Below, one piece after another: positions 1-7,400 of a DNA stretch of 38,773 nucleotides; position 1 is the first letter of the stretch; every line of letters begins with the position of its first letter. Source of the stretch: Candidatus Zixiibacteriota bacterium (GTDB lineage: Bacteria > Zixibacteria > MSB-5A5 > UM-FILTER-46-8). Under the pieces are notes generated by a model. That model made no database searches, was not told the DNA's origin, and worked only from the letters and a program-made list of their open reading frames with translations. The DNA is taken from NCBI GenBank assembly GCA_014730345.1, contig WJIJ01000114.1, positions 1 to 38,773 of the forward strand. Reading direction: 5' to 3'. The position numbers were made by a program, and so were the translations under genes.

Positions 1-268
1 GGTCAATCAACCAGCCCAGGTCTAATGACAAGGTAGGTTCTCCATCGCCTACAAATGTTATACAATCAGGTTTTGTGTTTTTAGCCGATTTAAGGATCTC
101 CTTGAGGATGCTTTCCCCCGGATAAAAACTTCGGCGAATATCGCTCTGATGATCGGTCCGCCCCAATTGACAGTAAACACAATTATACGTGCAATATTTA
201 TGAGGAATGGGGCTCACGCCCAGGGAACGACCAAGCCTGCGGGATGGTACAGGTCCATAGGTATACAT
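1..268 (-). CDS. Radical SAM protein, COG0731-like (3' part beyond window)
   Basis: The minus strand codes for at least 89 residues and runs off the left edge, so only the N-terminus is visible. It begins MYTYGPVPSRRLGRSLG and has the radical SAM [4Fe-4S] motif CX3CX2C at C26, C30 and C33, followed by GDGEPTL near residues 74-80, the glycine-rich motif that helps bind S-adenosylmethionine. This N-terminus is characteristic of the COG0731 group (wyosine-synthetase-related radical SAM proteins), whose bacterial members mostly lack a known substrate. The start at 268 is set by an AGGAG ribosome site at 277-281 with an 8-base spacer. The family call is firm; the reaction is unknown. Nothing links it to the genes to its right, which are separated from it by a repeat-bearing gap. 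Confidence 0.85.
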   Translation of the reverse strand, partial: MYTYGPVPSRRLGRSLGVSPIPHKYCTYNCVYCQLGRTDHQSDIRRSFYPGESILKEILKSAKNTKPDCITFVGDGEPTLSLDLGWLID

Positions 269-350
269 CAACTAATCTCCTGTTTCCGACCTCAAAACCG
301 GCAAATCTTCGAAATTACCCGGGTTCGCGCGACATAAACTCACTCCATAA

Positions 351-470
351 GCGGCATGTTGAAAAAGTCCGGTAAAGTACTTCTCCATCAGGAACTTAAC
401 ATGTTTATTATCCCTCGAAAATTCGAGGAAGACTAAGCATGCCACACGAAGCACGTTTTTCAACAAGCTC
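351..470. repeat. Palindromic intergenic element, copy A
   Basis: A perfect 10-base inverted repeat, TGTTGAAAAA (357-366) and TTTTTCAACA (456-465), encloses an inner palindrome with perfect arms CCTCGAA (413-419) and TTCGAGG (422-428). The inner palindrome is flanked by CATG at 400-403 and 439-442. The same layout recurs, less perfectly, at 15701-15820, and the core alone at 28460-28500. No coding content is convincing, so it is best read as a small non-autonomous repeat. It occupies most of the 337-base gap 269-605. Confidence 0.55.
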
Positions 471-526
471 CATGAGCAAAGGGACACCGTATTCAATCCA
501 TCCTTTGAACATGTTTTAATCTCAAT

Positions 527-557
527 GGCATACACCACCTTTAAGGCGGTGTATGCC
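527..557. repeat. Hairpin, GGCATACACC arms
   Basis: Arms GGCATACACC (527-536) and GGTGTATGCC (548-557) pair perfectly, and the inner bases extend the stem past one A/C mismatch, giving 14 of 15 paired positions. It lies downstream of the minus-strand small gene that ends at 606. On the minus strand it has no convincing T-run, so it could be a factor-assisted terminator or another repeat. The inner part, TTTAAGGCGGTG, resembles the hairpin pair near 28353-28379. Confidence 0.5.
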
Positions 558-605
558 GATTCTAACTTTACAAGGTGTCGTTTTTAAACACCGATCAATC
601 CCGGA

Positions 606-797
606 CTAATCATTCCTGGTGAATGTTACATCCTTGCAACGCCAGCATCCCTGATTCTCAAAACCCTTATCGGGGTCAATGTCCTTGTCACAAAGCCACA
701 TACATCCTTCATTATCGAGAAAGACTTTCATCGGCCTCGCGCCGGGATGCAGAATTCCATCTCCCATTTTCCTTTCTTTTTCATTTTCAAGTTCCAT
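606..797 (-). CDS. Small four-cysteine protein of unknown function, sigma-54 promoter
   Basis: A 63-residue protein starting MELENEKERK. This start was chosen over a longer upstream ATG at 851 because a strong ribosome site, GGAGGTG, precedes it by a few bases. The 851 start would also coincide with the expected transcription start. The protein is charged and soluble, with no signal peptide, and its C-terminal half has two cysteine pairs, GCMWLC (CX3C) and GCWRC (CX2C), separated by about 15 residues. That spacing would suit a zinc or iron-sulfur knuckle. I do not recognise the family. It is preceded by a -24/-12 promoter and paired palindromes, and the adjacent gene is a sigma-54 activator, so it is probably a target of that activator. 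A redox or metal role is inference. Confidence 0.7.
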   Translation of the reverse strand: MELENEKERKMGDGILHPGARPMKVFLDNEGCMWLCDKDIDPDKGFENQGCWRCKDVTFTRND

Positions 798-860
798 TTT
801 CCACCTCCGTATCTTTCGATTTGTTAAGGTGCCATTAAGATTCATTTTCAATTGAACCTA

Positions 861-878
861 AAGCATCGCTTGTGCCAA
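861..878 (-). promoter_or_regulatory. Sigma-54 (-24/-12) promoter of the small Cys protein
   Basis: On the minus strand the sequence reads TTGGCACAAGCGATGCTT, with GG and GC separated by exactly 10 bases. This matches the sigma-54 consensus TGGCAC-N5-TTGCW closely. The predicted transcription start is near 851, giving a leader of about 54 bases before the ATG at 797. Paired palindromes lie upstream at 977-1024. Confidence 0.8.
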
Positions 879-976
879 AACATCAGACCACAACCATTAA
901 TTCTTGTAAGCGATAGAAAGATAAGCCGTTATAAGATTATTGGAGTATGGATGATTTACTCTGTCGCGCCATTAAC

Positions 977-1024
977 AATGCGGAATTGCATTATTCGATG
1001 ATGCGAATACTGCATAAACGCATT
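977..1024. promoter_or_regulatory. Enhancer-type palindromes, AATGC-N6-GCATT class
   Basis: A perfect inverted repeat AATGC-N6-GCATT spans 977-992. A second, ATGC-N7-GCAT, spans 1001-1015, and a further GCATT half-site is at 1020-1024. They lie roughly 125-170 bases upstream of the predicted transcription start of the small Cys gene, the usual position of upstream activating sites for sigma-54 activators. The sites differ in sequence from the GTTGC-type sites at 2588-2634 and 4278-4314, which suggests a different activator binds here, most simply the adjacent one encoded at 1032-2420. Confidence 0.6.
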
Positions 1025-1031
1025 ATGTCTT

Positions 1032-2420
1032 TTATTTTTGTTTTTCCGAATAAGGAGCTTTTAATCCCAGTTTTTTGATTTTACGATACAGGGTAGTCGG
1101 ATGGATACCGAGTTCGCGGGAAGTTTCTTTACGGCTCCAGTTATTTCTCTTCAGGGCCGCGAGAATAAAGAGTGACTCCATGTCCTTCATTGAATTGGAT
1201 ACCTCGATTGCCGGAGTAGAACGGCTGTACTGGATATGGTTGGGCAGGTGTTCAGGCCTGATCAAACCTCCCCGGCAAAGCACGAAGGCATGCTCTATGA
1301 TATTCTCCAGTTCGCGTACATTTCCCGGAAAATCATGATTCATAAGCAGGTTTAGCGCCGGGGGGGACAACCCGGAGATATCTTTCTTGCGCAAGCGGTT
1401 GAACTGGCCGATAAAATGGTCCACGAGCAGGGGAATATCTTCATTACGCTCTCGCAGTGGAGGTATAACCAGCTTGACCACGTTGATACGATAGTATAAA
1501 TCCGGCCGGAATTCTCCTTCGTCCACCAACTCATCCAGCGGTTTTATGGAAGCGGCAACAATACGGGCGTCACTGCGTTCTGATTTGGTAGCCCCGAGCG
1601 GTTCATAGGTTTTTTCCTGAAGAACCCTCAGAAGTTTTACTTGCATGGCGGGGGAGATATCCGCGATTTCATCCAGGAATAAAGTCCCTTTATCGGCTAA
1701 GGCGAATCTTCCTTTTTTATCTGTTTTGGCATCGGTGAACGCGCCGGCGATGTAACCGAAAAGCTCCGATTCCAGCAGATTGTCCGGAAGCGCGCCGCAG
1801 TTAATGCTTATAAAATCATTTTTATTTCGTGAACTTAACCTGTGAAGCGCGCGGGCAACCAGCTCCTTTCCGGTGCCGGTTTCTCCTTCGATCAGAACGG
1901 CGGAATCGCTGTTGGCAATGGCTGGCAGGATTTCGAACATCTCCAGCATAGCCTTATTTCTGCTGACCATATCCTCCATTGTGTACTTCGCCTGGAAATC
2001 CTTGCGTAGGCGGTCGACAAGGTCGAGGTCCCTGAATGTTTCTACCCCGCCTATTATGTTTCCATCCATATCCTTGAGAAGGGCCGAGGAAATGCTGATG
2101 GGAACATTCTTACCGCTTTTATTGGTCATACAGACCGGGCGGTTGACAACCGGTTTGCCGGTGGACATTGTTTCTTTCAGCGCGCAGTTGTCGTCGCAGA
2201 TATTCGAGCGAAAAATCTCTTTACAGCGTTTTCCGATCGCTTCCTGTTCGGTATAACCGGTAATCCTCTCTGCTGATTGATTGAGAAAGGTTATCTTCAA
2301 TTCATTGTCCACCGCGAAGACACCGTCGGATATGCTGTCTACAATGGTTAACAATGCTTCTGGAGTAAGATCTTTTCTTTTAAGTATCTTCCCGGGATTT
2401 TTGTTTTTTGGCGCGCGCAA
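1032..2420 (-). CDS. PAS-domain sigma-54-dependent transcriptional activator 1
   Basis: A 462-residue bacterial enhancer-binding protein: N-terminal PAS sensor (about 25-135), AAA+ sigma-54 interaction domain (about 150-385) and Fis-type helix-turn-helix (about 415-455). Walker A is GETGTGKE (179-186) and Walker B is FLDE (248-251). The sigma-54 contact loop reads GAFTDA (226-231) rather than the canonical GAFTGA. The PAS domain has C66-X8-C75-X3-C79, suggesting a redox or metal sensor. There is no receiver domain, so control is probably by ligand or redox state. Translation starts at TTG, with AGGA seven bases upstream and no nearby ATG. Its closest relative here is the divergent activator at 2845-4230. 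The likely target is the small gene downstream, through sites at 977-1024. Confidence 0.93.
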   Translation of the reverse strand: MRAPKNKNPGKILKRKDLTPEALLTIVDSISDGVFAVDNELKITFLNQSAERITGYTEQEAIGKRCKEIFRSNICDDNCALKETMSTGKPVVNRPVCMTNKSGKNVPISISSALLKDMDGNIIGGVETFRDLDLVDRLRKDFQAKYTMEDMVSRNKAMLEMFEILPAIANSDSAVLIEGETGTGKELVARALHRLSSRNKNDFISINCGALPDNLLESELFGYIAGAFTDAKTDKKGRFALADKGTLFLDEIADISPAMQVKLLRVLQEKTYEPLGATKSERSDARIVAASIKPLDELVDEGEFRPDLYYRINVVKLVIPPLRERNEDIPLLVDHFIGQFNRLRKKDISGLSPPALNLLMNHDFPGNVRELENIIEHAFVLCRGGLIRPEHLPNHIQYSRSTPAIEVSNSMKDMESLFILAALKRNNWSRKETSRELGIHPTTLYRKIKKLGLKAPYSEKQK

Positions 2421-2587
2421 TTATCAATCCTGATTGACTGAAGGTTTGTACTGTTTATAAATAATAATATAAATACCATCATCATTCAATATCCAAATTG
2501 ATCAAATTACCCAATCGGCTATCGCAAGCCCCGGAAACCCTCGAATCATTACCCCGCCAAAAATCTAATTCCATTGATATTCAGGGC

Positions 2588-2634
2588 GTAGCGATATTGC
2601 AACCACGCATGCTACAACGTTGCGTTTGCGCAAC
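2588..2634. promoter_or_regulatory. Enhancer-type palindromes, GTTGC-N6-GCAAC class
   Basis: GTAGC-N6-GCAAC (2588-2603) and GTTGC-N6-GCAAC (2619-2634) have centres 31 bases apart, close to three helical turns, so both face the same side of the DNA. They lie about 115-145 bases upstream of the predicted start of the sigma-54 promoter at 2714. Similar sites precede the sigma-54 promoter at 4381. They sit in the 424-base gap between the two divergent activator genes; I see nothing else in that gap except the promoter. Confidence 0.65.
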
Positions 2635-2713
2635 AAACAGGGTTTTTGTAATTCTGTTTAAGAATCCTTATTATTCATTGTAATACAACAGGATAACAGC
2701 ATGCTCTAATTTA

Positions 2714-2730
2714 TGGCAAAGTAATTGCAT
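2714..2730 (+). promoter_or_regulatory. Sigma-54 promoter of activator 2
   Basis: TGGCAAAGTAATTGCAT has GG at 2715-2716 and GC at 2727-2728, exactly 10 bases apart, matching the -24/-12 consensus. The predicted start is near 2740, leaving a leader of about 105 bases before the TTG start at 2845. Because the gene encodes a sigma-54 activator, this suggests autoregulation. Confidence 0.8.
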
Positions 2731-2844
2731 CTACAATCAACCAGATAGAATAAAACGAAAACTGCTATACTCGGCAGATATAAGAGAATTTCGCAGATGC
2801 ATGAAGAAGCCATGGGAAAATCTTCATCGGGAGGTGTAAAGTAA

Positions 2845-4230
2845 TTGTCTATAAAAACTGATAAAATAAAGGAAACACCAAAAGAATTAAGATTTTTCAG
2901 GGTGATATTGAAATCAATCGCGGATGGCGTGTTCACTGTTGATGAGAGCAGGATTATCACCAGCTTTAATCCCGCCGCCGAGAGAATTACTGGAATTCCG
3001 GCTTCCCGGGCCGTGGGCAAGAAATGTTATGATGTTTTCCATTCCGATATCTGCGAGAAATGCCTTCTGGAAAAGACCTTGAAAACCGGTATCGAAACTG
3101 TGGACAGGCCGGTTAATATCTTGAACTCCCAGGGCGAAGAGATTCCAATAAGTATTTCAACCGCAGTATTGCGCGATGATGACGGCCAATTGCTGGGGGC
3201 GGTAGAAACATTCCGGGACCTTTCGGCGATTGAGAACCTGCGTAAGGAACTGAATAAAAAATATTCATTCGAAGATATAATTTCCAAAAGCCCACACATC
3301 ACCAAACTATTTTCTATACTTCCCGATGTTGCCGAGAGCGAAAGCACCGTTCTTATCCAGGGGGCTTCGGGTACCGGCAAAGAACTTTTCGCCCGGGCGA
3401 TTCACAACATAAGCCCCAGGAAGGAAGAGAATTACGTGGTTATAAATTGCGGCACGCTTCCGGTACAGTTGTTCGAGTCGGAGCTTTTCGGTTACGTGAA
3501 AGGGGCTTTCACAGATGCCCGGAGGGATAAACCCGGTAAACTGGCCCGCGCGCATAACGGGACGGTATTTTTCGATGAGATAGGCGAGTTGCCGCTGTCA
3601 ACCCAGGTCAAACTCCTCCGCCTTCTTCAAAATCACGAGTATGAACCCCTGGGAAGCACCGAACAGGTTAAGTCAAACATTCGCATAATCGCGGCTACCA
3701 ACCAGAACCTGAAGAAGTTAGTTGCCCAGGGTAAGTTCCGCGATGACCTCTACTTCCGTCTCGCGGTCGTCAAATTCGAGCTTCCGCCCCTGACCAAACG
3801 AAGGGAGGATATTCCCTACCTGGTGGATCACTTTATAAAGAAATTCAATTCCCGCAGGGGCAAGAACATTGTCAGCGTAAGCCCCACGGTGATGAATATC
3901 CTAATGCGCTATGATTTTCCGGGCAATATCCGTGAACTGGAAAATATAATAGAGTATGGGTTTGTCGTTTGCCGCGGCAGTACCATCCAAAAACAACATC
4001 TTCCGGGGGAAATACTCTCAGCTGTCTCCAGCGATTTAGTTGAAGATGAGACCGCTCAAAACCCGGTTGCCCGGAGTATAGATGAAGAGATAAAAATAAA
4101 AAACGCGCTGGAAAAAAACAATGGTCATCTCACCCGCGCCGCCAGCGACCTTGGTATACACCGCACTACCTTGTGGCGAAGGCTCAAACGTTTTAACATC
4201 AATCCCGACGAGTATAAATTCCTGTCCTGA
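2845..4230 (+). CDS. PAS-domain sigma-54-dependent transcriptional activator 2
   Basis: A 461-residue paralogue of the divergent activator 1, with the same order: PAS (about 15-130), AAA+ sigma-54 interaction domain (about 145-380) and Fis-type helix-turn-helix (about 420-455). Walker A is GASGTGKE (173-180), Walker B is FFDE (242-245), and the sigma-54 loop again reads GAFTDA (220-225). The PAS domain has C61-X8-C70-X2-C73. The start is TTG, supported by GGGAGGTG at 2829-2836. The recognition helices differ (HRTTLWRRLKRF here, HPTTLYRKIKKL in activator 1), consistent with different binding sites. It has its own sigma-54 promoter and lies immediately upstream of the sigma-54-controlled redox operon, so it is the likely activator of both. 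Confidence 0.93.
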   Translation: MSIKTDKIKETPKELRFFRVILKSIADGVFTVDESRIITSFNPAAERITGIPASRAVGKKCYDVFHSDICEKCLLEKTLKTGIETVDRPVNILNSQGEEIPISISTAVLRDDDGQLLGAVETFRDLSAIENLRKELNKKYSFEDIISKSPHITKLFSILPDVAESESTVLIQGASGTGKELFARAIHNISPRKEENYVVINCGTLPVQLFESELFGYVKGAFTDARRDKPGKLARAHNGTVFFDEIGELPLSTQVKLLRLLQNHEYEPLGSTEQVKSNIRIIAATNQNLKKLVAQGKFRDDLYFRLAVVKFELPPLTKRREDIPYLVDHFIKKFNSRRGKNIVSVSPTVMNILMRYDFPGNIRELENIIEYGFVVCRGSTIQKQHLPGEILSAVSSDLVEDETAQNPVARSIDEEIKIKNALEKNNGHLTRAASDLGIHRTTLWRRLKRFNINPDEYKFLS

Positions 4231-4246
4231 TTCCATATTAATACAT

Positions 4247-4314
4247 GTTGCATTAATTGTCGTTTGCAACCGAAAAGGTTGCTCCGCAACAAATAACGTT
4301 GCGTCGCGCGCAAC
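4247..4314. promoter_or_regulatory. Enhancer-type palindromes upstream of the redox operon
   Basis: GTTGC-N3-GCAAC (4278-4290) and GTTGC-N7-GCAAC (4298-4314) have centres 22 bases apart, about two helical turns. Further half-sites GTTGC (4247-4251) and GCAAC (4266-4270) lie just upstream. The two complete sites are about 100-125 bases before the predicted transcription start at about 4408. The shared GTTGC/GCAAC half-sites with 2588-2634 suggest that one activator serves both promoters. Spacers vary from 3 to 7 bases, so the exact operator is uncertain. Confidence 0.6.
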
Positions 4315-4380
4315 GCCGGTGGTTTTCCTTTTTATGGATAACTTACTCACAGGCATTGGGATATAGTGACCGGTTTTACT

Positions 4381-4399
4381 TTGGCATGGATTATGCCTT
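4381..4399 (+). promoter_or_regulatory. Sigma-54 promoter of the redox operon
   Basis: TTGGCATGGATTATGCCTT has GG at 4383-4384 and GC at 4395-4396, exactly 10 bases apart. Counting from the -12 position puts the transcription start near 4408, only a few bases before the ATG at 4412. The first gene's mRNA would therefore be nearly leaderless. Confidence 0.75.
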
Positions 4400-4411
4400 C
4401 TGTATTCAGCG

Positions 4412-5158
4412 ATGAGTAAGAGGATTGCCATACCGAAGTTTAAAGATTCAGTGGCTCCGTGTTTTGAGACAGCCAGCTGTTTTCTGATACATGACACCGG
4501 CAAGGATAAGGAGAACGCTTCGCAAATTGTAACCTGTAGCGGATGCGAGGGATTCGGCAGGATACGACTTCTGCAGGAAAAGGAAATCGATGTGTTGATA
4601 TGTAATGGACTTAAAACTTTTTACCTCGATCTCCTTAAAAGTTCGAATGTTACCGTCTTCGATAAGGTCAGTATGGAAGTGGAGGAGGCTTTGCGCCTTT
4701 ACCTTCGCGGTCAGCTGGAACCGAGCGAAGTTGAGAAGCAGTTAAAGGAGCTATCGTGCGAAATCCCCCATGAAGATTTGGTTTGCTGGGCAAAGGAGCT
4801 TTTCGCGAGTCATGGATACAGGATTGATACGGATGAGGAAAAGACGCCGTTTCCAATAGATTTTTCCGCGGAGATGGTCTGCCCGGTATGCGGGAAACCG
4901 GTAATAACCGCGGTCTGCTGCGGCGCGCATACCTACAGGGCTGACCACGAAATTAAGGAATTTCACCATAACGCCCCGTCCATTTACCAGGCGAAAGTAT
5001 ACGTGCTACCAGCTAATCCCCGCGTAAAGGAATGCTGTGATGAATATGGTATTCAATTAATAGACCCTGATTCCAGGATATATAATAGCGATAAAAAATA
5101 TGGCCGGGCGATTCCATTGTTAAGCAAGCCTGTAACCGGTCATGAAAGGGCATCGTGA
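4412..5158 (+). CDS. NifX/NifB-type (dinitrogenase Fe-Mo cofactor) domain protein with Cys-rich tail
   Basis: A 248-residue protein. Residues 1-105 resemble the Fe-Mo cofactor biosynthesis domain (PF02579 type), starting MSKRIAIPKFKDSVAPCFE; these domains bind metal clusters or cofactors. The rest is unusual: 13 cysteines in all, including C42/C45, a CPVC pair (157-160), CC at 169-170 followed by a His-rich stretch ending EFHH, and CC at 208-209. This suggests one or two extra metal sites. The ATG fits the start of the domain but has no Shine-Dalgarno sequence, and it lies only about 12 bases past the sigma-54 -12 element. It is the first gene of the redox operon; an 82-base gap precedes the HdrD-like gene. 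A role in cluster binding, sensing or maturation for the complex is inference. Confidence 0.8.
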   Translation: MSKRIAIPKFKDSVAPCFETASCFLIHDTGKDKENASQIVTCSGCEGFGRIRLLQEKEIDVLICNGLKTFYLDLLKSSNVTVFDKVSMEVEEALRLYLRGQLEPSEVEKQLKELSCEIPHEDLVCWAKELFASHGYRIDTDEEKTPFPIDFSAEMVCPVCGKPVITAVCCGAHTYRADHEIKEFHHNAPSIYQAKVYVLPANPRVKECCDEYGIQLIDPDSRIYNSDKKYGRAIPLLSKPVTGHERAS

Positions 5159-5240
5159 AATGCATTTTGCCGAAAAAAGCGAGTTAATAATTGGACTGTA
5201 TGTTTTCAGTCTTGGAGATAAACAGAAGGATGTATAACCA

Positions 5241-6692
5241 ATGAGAACAATCGAAATTACATCTGAAGAGAGAGAAAAGGCATTTTCGACGGTTAAAAAG
5301 CCGGAGGTAATAGAAAAGCAGAAGCTGGATGTGCGTTATCATGTGGAAGATTATGAAGTGCGGGACCGGCCGCGCCGCTTCCTGGAAGCATTCGCGGCGA
5401 TACTGAAACACACAAATTACCGTTTCGCGCTGGAGCATTTTGTACGGGTATCGGCGAAATGTTCGAGGTGTTCGGTACAATGTCCGGTCTACCAGGTTAC
5501 CGGCGACCCCAAAGATATTCCCTGCTACCGCTCGGAACTCCTGTTGTCGATTTACCGCCGGCATTTCACCCTCGCCGGCTCCTTGCAGGGAAGGATTACT
5601 GGAAAGGGAGCGATTAACGACGCGATAATCGAGGAGATGGCCGAATCATTCTGGAATTGCACCGCGTGCAGAAGATGCACCCTTGAATGCCCCGTAGGTA
5701 TCGACCATGCCTTGATAACCCATTTGGGCAGGTTCATCTTGAGCGAGATCGGTATTGCTCCAAGGGCGTTAGTGGTTAGCACCCGGGAACAGCTCGAAGG
5801 CAAAACCGGAAACACCTCGGCGATCCCGGTCCCGGCCCTGGTGGATACCCTCGAATTTCTCGAAGAAGATATGGAGGAGGAAAAGGGGGTGGAGATAAAA
5901 TTTCCCCTCGACCGGGAAGGCGCGGAGTTTCTATTTACCCCGGCGGTCTCCGATTTTCTTATGGAGGCTGATACGCTGATGGGAATAGCGGCGGTCTTCA
6001 CCGCTACCGGCGGTTCCTGGACCATCAGCACGAATTACTATGATGCCATCAACTACGGTTTGTTTTACAGCGACAGGATTCTCGAGCGGGTAATCCGAAA
6101 ACTGTATTCCGAAAGCGTAAGGTTGAAAACCGACAGCATTCTTATAGGCGAATGCGGACATGCCTCGCGCTCGGCGAAATACTATGTGCCGGTTCATTGT
6201 GGAGGAGAGAACGCCAAGCCCGTTTATAATATAATGGAGTATACATACCGTATGCTCCAGGAGGGCAAACTAAAGCTTGATCCTGGTATTATCACCGAAG
6301 TTGTAACTTATCATGACCCATGCAATATCGCCCGCCAGGGATGGATTGTAGATCGACCCCGGGAGATAATAAAAACTTTCTGTAAAAATTTCGTGGAGAT
6401 GTCCCCCAACAGGGAGGAAAACATCTGTTGCGGCGGGGGAGGAGGGACGGTATCCATTGACGAAATCCGCCCATACAGGACCACCGTAGGCGGTAAAGCC
6501 AAAGCCGACCAGATCCGGGCCACGGGCGCTAAATACCTTATCGCCCCCTGCGCGAACTGTAAGAAACAACTTAGAGAGCTGGTGGAAGACCAGGGCATAG
6601 ACTGCGAAGTTGTGGGATTGCATGATTTGATTTATAAAGTGATAGTTTTTGATAAGGCTCATAAAAAAGTTACATCGGAAAAGGAAGGGTAG
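5241..6692 (+). CDS. HdrD/HmcF-like cytoplasmic Fe-S protein
   Basis: A 483-residue protein of the heterodisulfide-reductase subunit D type, the cytoplasmic Fe-S partner of membrane redox complexes such as Hmc, Tmc and Dsr. The N-terminal ferredoxin part has C74-X2-C77-X3-C81-P with a distant C95, and C140-X2-C143-X2-C146-X3-C150-P. The first cluster motif is atypical. The C-terminal part has one CCG-type motif: HDPC361, then C396-C397-G, then C437-X2-C440; in HdrB and HdrD such motifs bind a non-cubane cluster. A second cysteine group, C305 and C320, may be a degenerate CCG repeat. No membrane helix is evident. It is followed three bases later by the membrane subunit. The substrate is not shown by sequence. 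Confidence 0.87.
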   Translation: MRTIEITSEEREKAFSTVKKPEVIEKQKLDVRYHVEDYEVRDRPRRFLEAFAAILKHTNYRFALEHFVRVSAKCSRCSVQCPVYQVTGDPKDIPCYRSELLLSIYRRHFTLAGSLQGRITGKGAINDAIIEEMAESFWNCTACRRCTLECPVGIDHALITHLGRFILSEIGIAPRALVVSTREQLEGKTGNTSAIPVPALVDTLEFLEEDMEEEKGVEIKFPLDREGAEFLFTPAVSDFLMEADTLMGIAAVFTATGGSWTISTNYYDAINYGLFYSDRILERVIRKLYSESVRLKTDSILIGECGHASRSAKYYVPVHCGGENAKPVYNIMEYTYRMLQEGKLKLDPGIITEVVTYHDPCNIARQGWIVDRPREIIKTFCKNFVEMSPNREENICCGGGGGTVSIDEIRPYRTTVGGKAKADQIRATGAKYLIAPCANCKKQLRELVEDQGIDCEVVGLHDLIYKVIVFDKAHKKVTSEKEG

Positions 6693-6695
6693 CCA

Positions 6696-7400
6696 ATGGA
6701 AACATTACTCGATTTTGCCAGAGGACCTTTATTCCGCCTGACATTTATCATAATGATACTTGGACTTCTCAGGGTGTTAATTTTGGACATATACGGCGCT
6801 GTAGAAGCATACCGGCGCGCGGGAGACAAACGGCTTGATTGGAAAAACGCCATCATCAAGACATTGCGCTGGATTTTCCCGTTTAAGTCGGCGTTTGCTC
6901 AAAGACCGTTTTACAGCGCGTTGTCGATACTTTTTCACATCGGTTTGATTTTAACTCCGCTATTCCTGCTGGCCCATATCCAGCTATGGGAAGATGGCAT
7001 CGGAATAAGCTGGTGGAGCCTGCCGCACTTCTGGGCGGATTTCCTGACCATTTTAACCATCATCGCCGGTCTGGGGTTAATAACCGGCCGCCTGGCAAGC
7101 AGGGGCGCACGCGCGCTCAGCAGGAAGCAGGACTATTTCTGGCTGTTCATCCTGCTGATACCGTTTATAACCGGTTATATATGCGCCAACACCGCGATAA
7201 GCCCATCGGCTTACCAGGCGTTTATGTTGATTCACATACTGGCCGGGGAATTGATATTCGTATTGATACCGTTCTCGAAGATTGCCCACTGCGTGTTGAT
7301 GCCAATATCGCAGTTTATAATCACACTGGCATGGAAATTTCCCGCCCGGGTGGATGATAAAATTGCCGAGACCTTGAAGAAGAAAGGAATGCCGGTATGA
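6696..7400 (+). CDS. Membrane b-type cytochrome-like subunit (HmcE/DsrM-like)
   Basis: A 234-residue integral membrane protein with about five hydrophobic segments (roughly 12-32, 70-92, 105-128, 145-165 and 180-205). Histidines lie in or near them (FHIGLI, LLAHIQ, IHILAGE, KIAHCV), as expected for a NarI-like di-heme cytochrome b that passes electrons between the quinone pool and a cytoplasmic Fe-S partner. In Hmc-type complexes a similar subunit sits next to the HdrD-like protein, and the order here (HdrD-like, then this gene, then ferredoxin) matches such loci. Its stop overlaps the next start in an ATGA junction, showing tight coupling. Heme ligands are inferred from position, not established. 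Confidence 0.8.
   Translation: METLLDFARGPLFRLTFIIMILGLLRVLILDIYGAVEAYRRAGDKRLDWKNAIIKTLRWIFPFKSAFAQRPFYSALSILFHIGLILTPLFLLAHIQLWEDGIGISWWSLPHFWADFLTILTIIAGLGLITGRLASRGARALSRKQDYFWLFILLIPFITGYICANTAISPSAYQAFMLIHILAGELIFVLIPFSKIAHCVLMPISQFIITLAWKFPARVDDKIAETLKKKGMPV

Noticed and set aside
272-538. 88-codon minus-strand frame
   Set aside because: It runs through repeat A and starts beside the GGCATACACC hairpin; it has no ribosome site and its composition is not protein-like.
2498-2683. 61-codon plus-strand frame between the two activators
   Set aside because: It overlaps the enhancer palindromes at 2588-2634 and has no ribosome site; the region is better explained as regulatory DNA.
4036-4503. 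155-codon minus-strand frame spanning the end of activator 2 and the start of the NifX-domain gene
   Set aside because: It covers the sigma-54 promoter and enhancer sites and overlaps two real genes in antisense.
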